The notes under the pieces are model-generated. The model saw only the letters and a program-made list of their open reading frames with translations, was not told where the DNA came from and did not search any database. A DNA stretch of 64,000 nucleotides from positions 124,001 to 188,000 of the forward strand of contig CABYZT010000001.1 in the NCBI GenBank assembly GCA_902523515.1, written 5' to 3'. Within the stretch, counting starts at the first letter, position 1; each line of letters begins with the position of its first letter. The DNA is from an uncultured Pelagibacteraceae bacterium (GTDB taxonomy: Bacteria; Pseudomonadota; Alphaproteobacteria; Pelagibacterales; Pelagibacteraceae). The position numbers and the translations under genes were made by a program. This document shows, one piece after another, positions 18,157 to 27,147 of this stretch.

Positions 18157-19095
18157 ATGAAAATATCTATCTTATTACCAGTATATAATGATACTAAAAA
18201 TCTTATTAATTTAGTTGAAAATATAAATTTACTGTACGGTAAAAAAGAAAATATTGAACTAAACTATTTTATAATTAACGATGGTTCCAACTCAAGTATA
18301 AGTACATTTTTTCAGAATGAAAGTAATGTTACAATCTTAGATTTAAAGTCTAATCAAGGAAATCAAAAAGCAATATATGTTGGACTATCTTATTTAAATG
18401 ATAAAAATTATGAATTTGATTTTTTAGTTATCATGGACTCAGATGGAGAAGATAATCCAAAACATATTATTAATTTATTAAATAAAGCAGAACAAAATAA
18501 AGAAAAAATTATTTTTGCATCTAGATCTGAAAGAAAAGAAGGAGTTTTATTTAAAATATTTTATTTTTTTTACAAAATAATTTTTAAAATTCTTACAGGA
18601 AAAAAAATAAATTTTGGCAATTTTAGTTGTATGTCTAAAAATATAATAAAATCTATCATTACATTACCAATGATTGATGTTCATTATCCCTCAGCAATAA
18701 TTAAATCTAAATTTGAATATCTAACTATCCCACTTGAAAAAGGGAAAAGATATGATGGCAAATCATCTATGGATATAATAAATTTTATATTACATGCAAT
18801 GAAATCATTAGCAGTGTTTAATGAGCAAATTATTACAAGGTTTCTAATCTTTTCTTTTATGAGTATAATAATCTGTACCTTATCAATATTTTTGGTAGTG
18901 ATTTACAAAATGACTGAACCACTTTTATTAGCAGGTTGGTCAACTAATGTAGTAATAGGTTTCTCAATTATTGGACTGATATTTTTATTCATGTTTTTTT
19001 CTTGTTTACTTGTTTTGATAAATAAAAATACATTTATTCAGAATTCAAATTATGATTATAAAGATCTTATAAAAGAAATATCAAAAAAAAAATAA
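18157..19095 (+). CDS. GT2 glycosyltransferase with C-terminal membrane segments
   Basis: This 312-residue protein has an N-terminal GT-A domain like polyprenyl-phosphate mannosyl/glucosyl transferases: ISILLPVYNDTKNL at the start, INDGSNSS (about 42-49), and the metal-binding DSDGEDNP (about 96-103, DXD-like). Two hydrophobic helices lie near residues 225-250 and 265-290. The layout matches DPM1/GtrB-type enzymes that load a sugar onto a polyprenyl phosphate, which the neighbouring membrane protein could then use. Donor and acceptor cannot be read from sequence. Confidence 0.8.
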   Translation: MKISILLPVYNDTKNLINLVENINLLYGKKENIELNYFIINDGSNSSISTFFQNESNVTILDLKSNQGNQKAIYVGLSYLNDKNYEFDFLVIMDSDGEDNPKHIINLLNKAEQNKEKIIFASRSERKEGVLFKIFYFFYKIIFKILTGKKINFGNFSCMSKNIIKSIITLPMIDVHYPSAIIKSKFEYLTIPLEKGKRYDGKSSMDIINFILHAMKSLAVFNEQIITRFLIFSFMSIIICTLSIFLVVIYKMTEPLLLAGWSTNVVIGFSIIGLIFLFMFFSCLLVLINKNTFIQNSNYDYKDLIKEISKKK

Positions 19096-19102
19096 AATAC
19101 TT

Positions 19103-20053
19103 ATGAATATTTTAAAAAATTTTACGATTATTATTCCATGTATTGAATTTGAAGATGTTAAAGATAGTTTAAAAGAAATTAGAAAAATTTATAGCTCAAT
19201 TAAAATCATAGTATGTTTAAATAATAAAATAAAATTTCAAAACAAAGATAGAAATACTTTGTTTATTTATTCAAATTCAAAATCAATTGGAAAAAAAAGA
19301 AATATTGCTGTTATGGCAGCTAAAACAAAATATATAGCATTGATAGACTCTGATGCTTTTCCTAAAAAAAAATGGATTGAAAATTCGGTAAAATATTTAA
19401 AATATCCCGATGTAGGCATTGTTTCTGGACCAAATATAAATCCATTAAACCAAAATTCTATTGAAAATATAATTGGGATTTTGAAAAAGAGCTACTTAGT
19501 CTCAATGAAACCAGGATTTCAGAGGGGATATGAAAAAAAAGCTCAATATATAAAATTTTTACCAAGTGTAAATTGGATATTAGAGAAGAAAATTTTTTTA
19601 AAAAATAAACTAATGAACAGTAAAATGATTAGAAATGAGGATTGGGATTTTGTTCAAAGATTAAAAGACAAAAATTTAAAAGTATTTTATTCTCCAAATT
19701 CAATTGTTTATCATAAAAATGGCTCATTAAGTCATTTTATAATAAAAAGATTTAAATATGGTTTTTATATGAGCGATGTATTAAATAAAAATAATTCTGA
19801 AAACTATTATTTTTACACCCCATTATTATTTTGTATATTTTTATTTTCTTTACCTTTAGTTTTTATGTTTAAAATTTATTCAATTTTTTATTTAGTGGTA
19901 TTATCAATTTTTTTTTTAACTGTTATTTTTGAAACACTTAGGGTAACAGAAAAAATTAAGTTAATTCCTTTTGTTTTAGTATTTTTAATTCCAAGTATTT
20001 TATCTCCAGGTTTTGGTATTATTTTTAGTATTTTAAATAAAAAAATAAAATGA
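19103..20053 (+). CDS. GT2 family glycosyltransferase
   Basis: This 316-residue protein has a GT2 core: FTIIIPCIEF at the start, SIGKKRNIAVMAAKTKYIALIDSDAFP with the DSD metal motif (about 83-85), a GIVSGP strand, and NEDWDF (likely the acceptor/ED region, about 178-183). Two membrane segments lie near 238-262 and 285-310. The start is 7 bp after the previous gene, and the end overlaps the radical SAM gene by ATGA, so the three genes are co-transcribed. It probably extends or modifies a surface glycan. Confidence 0.8.
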   Translation: MNILKNFTIIIPCIEFEDVKDSLKEIRKIYSSIKIIVCLNNKIKFQNKDRNTLFIYSNSKSIGKKRNIAVMAAKTKYIALIDSDAFPKKKWIENSVKYLKYPDVGIVSGPNINPLNQNSIENIIGILKKSYLVSMKPGFQRGYEKKAQYIKFLPSVNWILEKKIFLKNKLMNSKMIRNEDWDFVQRLKDKNLKVFYSPNSIVYHKNGSLSHFIIKRFKYGFYMSDVLNKNNSENYYFYTPLLFCIFLFSLPLVFMFKIYSIFYLVVLSIFFLTVIFETLRVTEKIKLIPFVLVFLIPSILSPGFGIIFSILNKKIK

Positions 20054-21150
20054 TTACAAAAAAAACAAGTTTAAGTTATGTATTGCAAAACTTATATTTA
20101 AAAAAAAATGAGCCTATAAGTCTTGTCCATTTTATAACTAATAGATGTAATGCAAGATGTTCTTTTTGTTTTATTGATTTCGATAGCCCTGATACTTTCA
20201 AAGGGGAGCTTACAATTGATGAGATTGATAAATTGACAAGAAAATTAGGTAAATCGTTGTTAAATGTTAATCTAACAGGAGGCGAACCTTTTGCAAGGAA
20301 GGATATATCAAATATTGCGAAACTATACTTAGACAATTCCACAGTACAATCAATTTATATAACAACAAATGCAAGTTTGCCTGATCGAATTAAAAATTTT
20401 GCAGAAGAAATATCAAATTACTCTCCTGACACAGAATTAAGTTTTCAAATATCCATAGATGATCTTCCAACAAATCATAATCGTGTCAGAAAAATTAAAA
20501 ATTTATTCGATGATTGTTTAGAAACTTATAGAATTCTTGAAAAAATGAACTCACAGAATATTAATCCTGTTATTAATATTACCGTTTCAGAGGAGAATTG
20601 TAAAAATATTAGAAATATTTATCGATACTTCAAAGAGGATTGTAAATTTAAGTCCATAAAGGCCTGCATTGTAAGAGACGAAGGTGTTTATAAAATTCCA
20701 AATGAGAGAAAAAAAGAGATTTTTAATGCATATGATTGGTTAACCAACGAAATACTTAAAGATACAAGAAGAAAGGAGATAAAAAATTATAATAAAGATT
20801 CAATTCAAGGAAGACTACATAGAAAAAAAGATGAAATTTCCTGGGATATAATTAAAAAAACATATCTAGAACCAAAATATATAAGTCCCTGTCACGCAGG
20901 AGGATTATTTGGTGTCATAACTGCCGATGGTAAAGTTTTTCCATGTGAAATTTTAGAAAATAAAATGCTCGGCAATTTAAGAGAAAATAACATGGATTTT
21001 ATAGATATTTGGAAAAACAGTAAGACGCTTAACATTAAAAAAGATATAATTGATAATAAATGTAATTGTTCTTATGAATGTGCGCTAACCTATAATATTC
21101 TTGGTAATTGGAGATATCAACCAAGTCTATTGTCTTCAATTTTAAAATAA
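20050..21150 (+). CDS. radical SAM/SPASM domain protein
   Basis: This 366-residue protein has the radical SAM motif CNARCSFC (near residue 33), the GGEP-like LTGGEPFARKD, and a C-terminal SPASM-type region with auxiliary Cys: CHAGGLFGVITADGKVFPCE, then CNCSYEC. These enzymes often modify peptides or oxidise sugars and alcohols. The ATGA overlap with the upstream GT2 gene ties it to the glycan group. A viperin-, PqqE- or MoaA-type role is not supported by context. Its substrate is unknown. It ends 8 bp from convergent fabI without a visible terminator. Confidence 0.8.
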   Translation: MITKKTSLSYVLQNLYLKKNEPISLVHFITNRCNARCSFCFIDFDSPDTFKGELTIDEIDKLTRKLGKSLLNVNLTGGEPFARKDISNIAKLYLDNSTVQSIYITTNASLPDRIKNFAEEISNYSPDTELSFQISIDDLPTNHNRVRKIKNLFDDCLETYRILEKMNSQNINPVINITVSEENCKNIRNIYRYFKEDCKFKSIKACIVRDEGVYKIPNERKKEIFNAYDWLTNEILKDTRRKEIKNYNKDSIQGRLHRKKDEISWDIIKKTYLEPKYISPCHAGGLFGVITADGKVFPCEILENKMLGNLRENNMDFIDIWKNSKTLNIKKDIIDNKCNCSYECALTYNILGNWRYQPSLLSSILK

Positions 21151-21158
21151 TGTTTATT

Positions 21159-21944
21159 TTAAGTTATATTCTTTGGATCTGGCATTCCAACTTTATTATA
21201 TCCTGCATCTACATAGTGAATTTCACCAGTAACACCGTTTGAAAGTTCACTTAGAAGATATAATGCTGAATTTCCAACATCATGGATATCTACATTTCTC
21301 TTAAGAAAAGAATGGTCCTCATTCCATTTATATAAGAATTTTGCATCTCCGATAGCAGAAGCTGCCAATGTTTTAATAGGTCCTGCGCTTATTGCATTTA
21401 CCCTCATGCCTTTGGCACCTAAATCTCGAGCTAAATATTTAACACTGGCCTCAAGAGCAGATTTACAAACACCCATTACATTATAATTTGGAATTGCTTT
21501 AGTAGATTCGTAAGTTAAAGTTAATAAACTTCCGTCTTTTTTCATTACCTTTGAAGCCTCTTTTGCCACTTCAGTGAATGAAAAGCATGAGATTAACATA
21601 CTTCTTAAAAAGTTTTCTCTAGTCGTATTTAAATATTCACCAGATAATTCTGATTTATCTGAAAAAGCAACTGCATGAACTACAAAATCAATTTCACCCC
21701 ATTGAGACTTGATATCTTCAAATAATTTTACTACCTCTTCCTTTTTTTCAACATCACAACCAAATGTTACATTTGAATTTAATTTTTTTGCCAAAGGGAT
21801 TACTCTTTTTTTAAGAGCATCACCTAAATATGTAAATGCTAGTTCAGCTCCTGCTTCAGCAAGTTTTTGAGATATACCCCAGGCAATAGATCTTTCATTA
21901 GCAACACCCATGATTAATCCTTTTTTACCTTTCATTAAACTCAT
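21159..21944 (-). CDS. fabI: enoyl-ACP reductase (NADH)
   Basis: FabI completes each fatty acid elongation cycle. The 261-residue short-chain dehydrogenase-type protein has the FabI signature GVANERSIAWGISQKLAEAGAEL at the N-terminus and the catalytic Tyr-X6-Lys (YNVMGVCK), followed by NAISAGPIKTLAAS. It is 3 bp downstream of fabB, and the set fabA-fabB-fabI forms one minus-strand operon. Confidence 0.95.
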   Translation of the reverse strand: MSLMKGKKGLIMGVANERSIAWGISQKLAEAGAELAFTYLGDALKKRVIPLAKKLNSNVTFGCDVEKKEEVVKLFEDIKSQWGEIDFVVHAVAFSDKSELSGEYLNTTRENFLRSMLISCFSFTEVAKEASKVMKKDGSLLTLTYESTKAIPNYNVMGVCKSALEASVKYLARDLGAKGMRVNAISAGPIKTLAASAIGDAKFLYKWNEDHSFLKRNVDIHDVGNSALYLLSELSNGVTGEIHYVDAGYNKVGMPDPKNIT

Positions 21945-21947
21945 AAA

Positions 21948-23159
21948 TTAAACCTTTTCAAAAATTAAAGCTGCATTAGTTCCACCAAAACCAAAGCTAT
22001 TTGACATTACAGTATTTAAAGTTACTCCTGTTTCAGTTTTTGAAACTATAGGAAATTTTTTAGCATCATCATCCATATCAGTAATATTTGCAGAACCTGT
22101 AATGAAATTATTTTTCATCATTATCAAACAATAAATTGCTTCATGAACTGAAGCAGCACCCAATGGGTGGCCTGATAAAGATTTAGTTGAACTTATTTTT
22201 GGAATATCATCCCCAAATGTTTCTTTAATAGCATTAAGCTCAGTTATATCTCCAACTGGTGTAGATGTTCCGTGAGTATTAATGTAATCAATTTTATTTT
22301 TAGCAGTCGCCATTGACATTTTCATACATCTAACAGCACCCTCACCCGATGGCGCTACCATGTCGTATCCGTCCGAAGTTGCTCCATAACCTGTTAATTC
22401 TGCGTATATTTTTGCCCCTCTTGCTTTAGCATGTTCGTATTCCTCAAGTACTAACACACCCGCACCACCTGCAATTACAAACCCATCTCTAGTTTTATCA
22501 TAAGCTCTAGACGCAGATTGAGGAGTATCATTATATTTTGACGATAAAGCTGTCATAGCATCAAACATTGCTGTCATCGCCCAATGAATTTCTTCACTTC
22601 CACCTGCAAAAACAACATCCTGTTTACCCATTTGAATTAATTCCATAGAATTTCCTATGCAGTGTCCACTAGTTGCACATGCAGAACTCATTGTGTAGTT
22701 AGTTCCTTTTATTTTAAATGGTACGGCAAGAGTTGCTGATGCTGTACTGGCCATAGTTCTTGGAACAATAAATGGTCCCATAAGTTTTGGAGTTTTAGCT
22801 CTTGTTTTGTCTGCTGCAAGTATTACATTTTCAATTGATGGGCCACCGGAACCCATTACAATTCCGGTTTTAAAATTGCTCACTTCACTTTCTTCTAATC
22901 CTGAATCCTCAATTGCTTCTTTCATTGCAATATAATTATAAGCTGATCCTGAACCCATAAATCTAATTGTTTTTCTATCGATATAATCCTCTAGTTTAAT
23001 ATTTGGTTTACCATGAACATGGCTTTTTAAATTATGCTCTTTGTATTCTTCTGCAAAAGAAATTCCTGATTTTGAATTTAATAAAGATTGATGAACCTCT
23101 TCTTGATTATTGCCTAGACAAGAAACTACGCCTAAACCGGTGATAACTACTCTTCTCAT
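21948..23159 (-). CDS. fabB: beta-ketoacyl-ACP synthase I
   Basis: This 403-residue condensing enzyme has the active-site Cys in [10 protein letters not shown] and the two His in [11 protein letters not shown] and [14 protein letters not shown]. Its position between fabA and fabI identifies it as FabB, the enzyme that elongates the cis-3-decenoyl product of FabA and so sets unsaturated fatty acid synthesis. Its start shares a base with the fabA stop region (TAATG). Confidence 0.94.
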   Translation of the reverse strand: MRRVVITGLGVVSCLGNNQEEVHQSLLNSKSGISFAEEYKEHNLKSHVHGKPNIKLEDYIDRKTIRFMGSGSAYNYIAMKEAIEDSGLEESEVSNFKTGIVMGSGGPSIENVILAADKTRAKTPKLMGPFIVPRTMASTASATLAVPFKIKGTNYTMSSACATSGHCIGNSMELIQMGKQDVVFAGGSEEIHWAMTAMFDAMTALSSKYNDTPQSASRAYDKTRDGFVIAGGAGVLVLEEYEHAKARGAKIYAELTGYGATSDGYDMVAPSGEGAVRCMKMSMATAKNKIDYINTHGTSTPVGDITELNAIKETFGDDIPKISSTKSLSGHPLGAASVHEAIYCLIMMKNNFITGSANITDMDDDAKKFPIVSKTETGVTLNTVMSNSFGFGGTNAALIFEKV

Positions 23160-23659
23160 TATTTAAATAAACCTACCTTTAAACTTTCTGCCGAATATAT
23201 TTTTTTATTATCTGCAAGAACAATCCCATTTGCAAGTCCAACGGTTGTTCCTCCAGGAGACATAATTTTCTTCATATCTATTTCATATCTTACATTTTTT
23301 ACACTCTGTAAAACTTCACCTGTAAATTTTACAGTACCCACACCTAAAGCCCTTCCTTTTCCAGGATTTCCTAGCCAACCTAGAAAAAAACCTACCAATT
23401 GCCACATAGCATCCAAACCTAAGCACCCTGGCATAACTGGATCTTTTTTAAAATGACAATCAAAAAACCAAAGATCATCTTTAATATCTAATTCAGCTTT
23501 TAAAGAGCCTTTATTAAATGCTCCATTATTTTCATTGATTTCCGTTATTCTGTCAAACATAAGCATTGGTGGAAGAGGTAATTTTGCATTGCCAGGTCCA
23601 AAAAGATCACCATTTCCACAAGTTATTAGGTCATCATAGGAGTATGAGTTTTTTTTCAT
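23159..23659 (-). CDS. fabA: 3-hydroxydecanoyl-ACP dehydratase/isomerase
   Basis: The protein matches the hot-dog fold dehydratase FabA, with [22 protein letters not shown] at the N-terminus, the catalytic His in [23 protein letters not shown] and the partner Asp in LGLD. I start it at the ATG ending at 23659 (166 residues; E. coli has about 170), because that Met precedes the conserved start and a strong AAGGGGG ribosome site lies about 10 bp upstream. A longer frame from 23728 adds 23 residues without homology. It is divergent from irr, with a shared 93-bp promoter region. Confidence 0.94.
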   Translation of the reverse strand: MKKNSYSYDDLITCGNGDLFGPGNAKLPLPPMLMFDRITEINENNGAFNKGSLKAELDIKDDLWFFDCHFKKDPVMPGCLGLDAMWQLVGFFLGWLGNPGKGRALGVGTVKFTGEVLQSVKNVRYEIDMKKIMSPGGTTVGLANGIVLADNKKIYSAESLKVGLFK

Positions 23660-23730
23660 AATTTTGAGCCCCCTTAATACTTGATTTAATCCTAATATAA
23701 TATAATAAAACATTATATTTTTATTCATAC

Positions 23731-23747
23731 TTTAGAATAATTATAAA
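23731..23747 (+). promoter_or_regulatory. probable Irr operator (ICE-like) before irr
   Basis: The sequence TTTAGAATAATTATAAA matches the rhizobial iron control element pattern TTTAGAA-N3-TTCTAAA at all but one arm position. It lies 5 bp before the irr start codon, so a bound protein would block transcription or initiation. This predicts autoregulation, and perhaps an effect on divergent fabA. Confidence 0.5.
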
Positions 23748-23752
23748 AAACT

Positions 23753-24181
23753 ATGCCAAAAAACTGCAATTTTATTGAAAAATTAAGAGAAGTTGGACTT
23801 AGACCTACTAAGCAAAGAGTAAAGATGTGTGAAGTTTTGTATAATAGAGAAAAAACTTTTCATTTCACAATTAACGATTTGGTTAAATTGTTATCTGAGA
23901 AAATGAATCAAAAGATATCTCTAGCTACAGTTTATAACACAGTTCATGCATTTGAAAAAAAAGGATATTTAAAAGAAATTTCAATTGATAGTCACAAAAG
24001 TTATTTTGATACAAACACATCAGCACATCATCATTTTTTTGATGAAGATACGCATGAGTTGATTGATTGTGATGAGAGCGATATAGACAAAATAAATATT
24101 AGAAAAAATATTACAGGAAAAAAAATAAATTCCGTTGAAGTGTTAGTTAGAGTTGCGAGTGATAATCAAACTCAAAAATAA
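23753..24181 (+). CDS. irr: Irr, iron response regulator (Fur superfamily)
   Basis: This 142-residue Fur-family protein has the Irr-type core: GLRPTKQRVKMCEVL, SLATVYNTVHAFEKKGYLKEISIDSHKSYFDTNTSAHHHFF. The triple-His (about residues 87-89) is the haem/metal site of alphaproteobacterial Irr proteins, which control genes according to haem or iron status. The position beside fabA-fabB-fabI also matches irr in rhizobia. The N-terminal GCP-type haem regulatory motif of Bradyrhizobium Irr is not present. A partial ICE box lies just upstream. Confidence 0.88.
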   Translation: MPKNCNFIEKLREVGLRPTKQRVKMCEVLYNREKTFHFTINDLVKLLSEKMNQKISLATVYNTVHAFEKKGYLKEISIDSHKSYFDTNTSAHHHFFDEDTHELIDCDESDIDKINIRKNITGKKINSVEVLVRVASDNQTQK

Positions 24182-24211
24182 TTTAATTAAATCATACACT
24201 TAAAATCTACA

Positions 24212-24227
24212 TTATAATAATTCTAAA
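24212..24227 (+). promoter_or_regulatory. probable Irr operator before rubrerythrin
   Basis: TTATAATAATTCTAAA has a perfect TTCTAAA right arm and a partial left arm of the ICE-type Irr box. It lies 3 bp upstream of the -35 hexamer of the rubrerythrin promoter. Inferred from known Irr sites; not tested. Confidence 0.55.
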
Positions 24228-24230
24228 CTA

Positions 24231-24260
24231 TTGACATACTGTTAATATGCATTATATGAT
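24231..24260 (+). promoter_or_regulatory. sigma70 promoter of rubrerythrin operon
   Basis: A perfect -35 TTGACA (24231-24236) and TATGAT (24255-24260) are separated by 18 bp. A strong GGAG Shine-Dalgarno (24277-24280) and the start ATG at 24286 follow. Confidence 0.7.
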
Positions 24261-24285
24261 TTGCTAACATTAAAAAGGAGAAAAA

Positions 24286-24702
24286 ATGTCTTTAAAAGGA
24301 AGTAAAACAGAAGAAAATTTAAAAGAAGCGTTTGCTGGTGAAAGTCAAGCAAATAGAAGATATCTTTATTTCGCACAAAAAGCTGACATAGAAGGTTACA
24401 ATGATGTAGCTGCAGTTTTTAGATCAACAGCCGAAGGTGAAACTGGTCATGCACATGGTCATTTGGAGTATCTAGAAGAAGTTGGTGATCCAGGAACTGG
24501 TATGCCAATTGGTGAAACAAAAGCAAATTTAGCTTCGGCAGTACAAGGCGAAACTCACGAGTATACTGATATGTACCCTGGTATGGCTAAAACAGCTAGA
24601 GAAGAAGGCTTTGAAGAAATTGCTGACTGGTTCGAAACTTTAGCTAAAGCTGAAAAATCACATGCTGGTAAATTTCAAAAAACTTTAGAGTCTATTAGCT
24701 AA
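24286..24702 (+). CDS. rubrerythrin, diiron domain only
   Basis: This 138-residue ferritin-like protein has the four-helix diiron site: E19 ([10 protein letters not shown]), E52 and H55 (ETGHAH), E89/E92 (GETHEY), E123 and H126 (EKSHA). The C-terminal rubredoxin domain of classical rubrerythrins is missing, so it needs a separate electron donor or acts as an iron/peroxide handling protein. It has the strongest promoter and ribosome site in this part of the window. The next two genes (Fe-S protein, DUF3501) form a conserved trio with it. Confidence 0.92.
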   Translation: MSLKGSKTEENLKEAFAGESQANRRYLYFAQKADIEGYNDVAAVFRSTAEGETGHAHGHLEYLEEVGDPGTGMPIGETKANLASAVQGETHEYTDMYPGMAKTAREEGFEEIADWFETLAKAEKSHAGKFQKTLESIS

Positions 24703-24711
24703 TCAAATATC

Positions 24712-24736
24712 TTAGTGGGCGTTAGTCGCCCACTAA
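24712..24736 (+). terminator. strong hairpin after rubrerythrin
   Basis: A perfect 10-bp stem (TTAGTGGGCG / CGCCCACTAA) with a 5-base loop lies 9 bp after the rubrerythrin stop. There is no T run after it, so it may stabilise the upstream mRNA or partly stop transcription before the Fe-S gene. Confidence 0.65.
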
Positions 24737-24767
24737 AAACAATTCGAATTTCAAAAAACTTATTTAT

Positions 24768-26099
24768 ATGAGCAAAGAAGGAAGTTTAGGTGCACCTATA
24801 CGACATCCTATAGACTTTGAGCATCCTGATTTTTTAAATCCCAAAAAGTTAGATGCTGAAATGAGAAGAGTGTTTGACATTTGTCATGGATGCAGAAGAT
24901 GTTTTAATCTCTGCGATTCATTTCCTAAACTATTTGACATGATTGATGAGTCTAAAAATGAAGATGTTGAAAGCTTATCTAGTGATCAATTTGCTCCTGT
25001 CGTTGATGCATGTACTTTGTGCGATATGTGTTTTATGACTAAATGTCCATATGTTCCACCTCATGATTTTGATTTGGATTTTCCACATTTAATGCTGCGA
25101 TATAGAACAGCTCAAAAAAAATTAGGTAAATTACCAAGCGTACCAACACAATTAGCTCAAATAGATCGAAACGCTAAAATTGGTATTATGTTCTCAAAAA
25201 TAGTCAACTGGGCATCAAATATTAAAAATAAATTAATTAGAAAAATCTTAGAACTAATTACTGGAATAGATAAAAGAGTTCAGTTGCCAAAATATAACTC
25301 AGAAACTTTTTCATATTTTTTTAAAAAAAATAAAGATAAGATAAATTATCTAACACCTTCTAAAGATAGAAAAGTAGTTATTTATTCAACTTGTTTTGTA
25401 AATTTTAATAAAAAAAATACGGGTGTTGCTGCTTTAAAAGTTTTGAAAAAAAATGGTGTAGAGGTTCAGGAGGCTTATCCTGGTTGTTGTGGGATGCCAT
25501 TTTTAGAGCAAGCAGATCTGCCAAAAGTTGTTGAACAAGCGAAAAAAGTTTCTAAAGATTTAATTGAATGGATTGATAAAGGATATAAAGTAGTAACCTT
25601 AACAGCTAGTTGTGGATTGATGTTAAAATTCGAATGGCCCTTGTTATTACCAAACGATGAAAAAATAAAAAAATTATCTTCAAATGTTATGGATATTGAT
25701 GAGTATGTTGTGGATATTGCAAACAATGAGGGATTAGCTGAAGGATTAAATGAGATTGATGGAGGAGTAACCGTGCATCATGCTTGTCATGCTAGAGCAC
25801 AGAATATGGGTATCAAAGCAAGAGACATGTTAAAATTGATACCAAACATTAAAATTGATGTAGTTGAAAGATGTGCAGGTCATGGAGGAACTTTTGGAGT
25901 AATGAAAGAAACTCATGATTTAGCAAATAAAGTTGGAAGACCTACAGCTAGACAAATAAAAACTAAAAATAATAAGTATATGGCTTCTGATTGTCCTTTA
26001 GCTGGTAAACATTTAAAACAGTTAGAAGTTGATACAAACATATCTAATGATGAGGCACTACACCCTATCGAATTAGTGGCAAAAAGTTATAACTTATGA
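24768..26099 (+). CDS. heterodisulfide reductase-related Fe-S protein (GlpC/HdrD-like)
   Basis: This 443-residue protein has two 4Fe-4S ferredoxin motifs, CHGCRRCFNLC (C39, C42, C45, C49) and CTLCDMCFMTKC (C82, C85, C88, C93), and two CCG-type domains with CCGMPF and CAGHGGTFGV, as in HdrD, GlpC and LutA. Such proteins shuttle electrons or bind a noncubane cluster. Its place between rubrerythrin and a DUF3501 gene suggests that it passes electrons to rubrerythrin, which lacks its own rubredoxin domain (inferred). It overlaps the next gene by 4 bp. Confidence 0.85.
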   Translation: MSKEGSLGAPIRHPIDFEHPDFLNPKKLDAEMRRVFDICHGCRRCFNLCDSFPKLFDMIDESKNEDVESLSSDQFAPVVDACTLCDMCFMTKCPYVPPHDFDLDFPHLMLRYRTAQKKLGKLPSVPTQLAQIDRNAKIGIMFSKIVNWASNIKNKLIRKILELITGIDKRVQLPKYNSETFSYFFKKNKDKINYLTPSKDRKVVIYSTCFVNFNKKNTGVAALKVLKKNGVEVQEAYPGCCGMPFLEQADLPKVVEQAKKVSKDLIEWIDKGYKVVTLTASCGLMLKFEWPLLLPNDEKIKKLSSNVMDIDEYVVDIANNEGLAEGLNEIDGGVTVHHACHARAQNMGIKARDMLKLIPNIKIDVVERCAGHGGTFGVMKETHDLANKVGRPTARQIKTKNNKYMASDCPLAGKHLKQLEVDTNISNDEALHPIELVAKSYNL

Positions 26100-26695
26100 T
26101 CATGCCAAGAGAAAAAAGAGAAATTCAAAAAGAAGACATCATGCCTTTAGATGTTTATGTAGAAAAGAGACGTCAATTAAGAAAAAGTATTGTTGATTAT
26201 AAAAAAAATAGAAGAGTTGCTTTAGGGCCTTATGCTACTTTTTATTTTGAAAGTTATGAAACAATGTTAGCTCAAGTACAAGAAATGTTATACATTGAAA
26301 AAGGTGGTGATGAGCAACTTCAGGATGAGTTAACTGCGTACAATCCTTTAATACCTAATGGTAAAGAACTAACAGCAACTTTAATGTTTGAAATAGATAA
26401 TCCTATCTCAAGGGCTGCGTTTCTTGGAAAAGTTGGTGGAATAGAAGAAACAGTATTTATGAAAATAAATGGTGAGAAAATTAAAGCAGTTCCCGAAGAA
26501 GATGTTGATAGAACTTCTTCTGAAGGAAAAGCTTCATCAGTACAGTTTATTCATTTTAATTTTACTGATGATCAAATAGAAAAATTTCAATCTAATAGCT
26601 CAGAAATTGAGCTTGGAATTGACCATAATGAGTATTCTCATAGCACAAAATTATCTAAAGAAAATATAGCCTCTTTATCTACTGATTTTAGTTAA
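26096..26695 (+). CDS. DUF3501 family protein
   Basis: This 199-residue soluble protein of unknown function is recognisable as DUF3501 by EKREIQKEDIMPLDVYVEKRRQLR at the start, RRVALGPYATFYFESYETM and DELTAYNPLIPNGKELTATLMFEI. Genes of this family are usually linked to rubrerythrin and an HdrD-like protein, as here. It overlaps the Fe-S gene by ATGA and the convergent SH3 gene by 4 bp. An accessory role in the same redox system is inferred. Confidence 0.8.
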   Translation: MIMPREKREIQKEDIMPLDVYVEKRRQLRKSIVDYKKNRRVALGPYATFYFESYETMLAQVQEMLYIEKGGDEQLQDELTAYNPLIPNGKELTATLMFEIDNPISRAAFLGKVGGIEETVFMKINGEKIKAVPEEDVDRTSSEGKASSVQFIHFNFTDDQIEKFQSNSSEIELGIDHNEYSHSTKLSKENIASLSTDFS

Positions 26696-27147
26696 TTTAG
26701 TCCCCAAATATTATCTGTTTTAATCCAACCTTCAAATTCTTCTGATATAATTTTACACCAATTTTGTTCACATTTTTTTACAATTAATAATCTTCCCTCT
26801 TTTATTTGAGCAATTGGTTTGGCAAAAGATGTAGGTTTTTTAAATAAAACTTTATCATTCGTAGCTATTACAGAATTACTTTTTTTTAATTGAGAGACAT
26901 GGATCCATCCACTGTTATTTTTTAAATCTATAATTCTCCTGAAATTCTCTTTTTTATCGATTTGTTTTAATGGAAGATTAATTTTTTTATAAACGTATTT
27001 AATATCAGATTCAAAACTTGGTCCGTAACGAACGTTTACTTTATTTTTTTTAAGAGAAACGAATATTTCTCCTGCATTACTGGAGTTAATAAAGAATATT
27101 AAAAGAGAGAATATAAAAATATTATTTATTAGATTTTTTATTTTCAC
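26692..27147 (-). CDS. secreted bacterial SH3-domain protein
   Basis: This 151-residue protein has a signal peptide (residues 1-25, ending SSNAG) and two SH3-like repeats: VSLKKNKVNVRYGPSFESDI at about 30-50 with a GWIHVSQL end, and a second copy from about 90 ending EGWIKTDNIWGLN. Such modules bind the cell wall or protein partners in the periplasm. Its start overlaps the preceding moeB/thiF-like gene by 26 bp. Specific function unknown. Confidence 0.8.
   Translation of the reverse strand: MKIKNLINNIFIFSLLIFFINSSNAGEIFVSLKKNKVNVRYGPSFESDIKYVYKKINLPLKQIDKKENFRRIIDLKNNSGWIHVSQLKKSNSVIATNDKVLFKKPTSFAKPIAQIKEGRLLIVKKCEQNWCKIISEEFEGWIKTDNIWGLN

Noticed and set aside
23660-23728. Longer N-terminus for fabA
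   Set aside because: The extra 23 residues are hydrophobic and unlike FabA; the strong AAGGGGG ribosome site serves the inner ATG.
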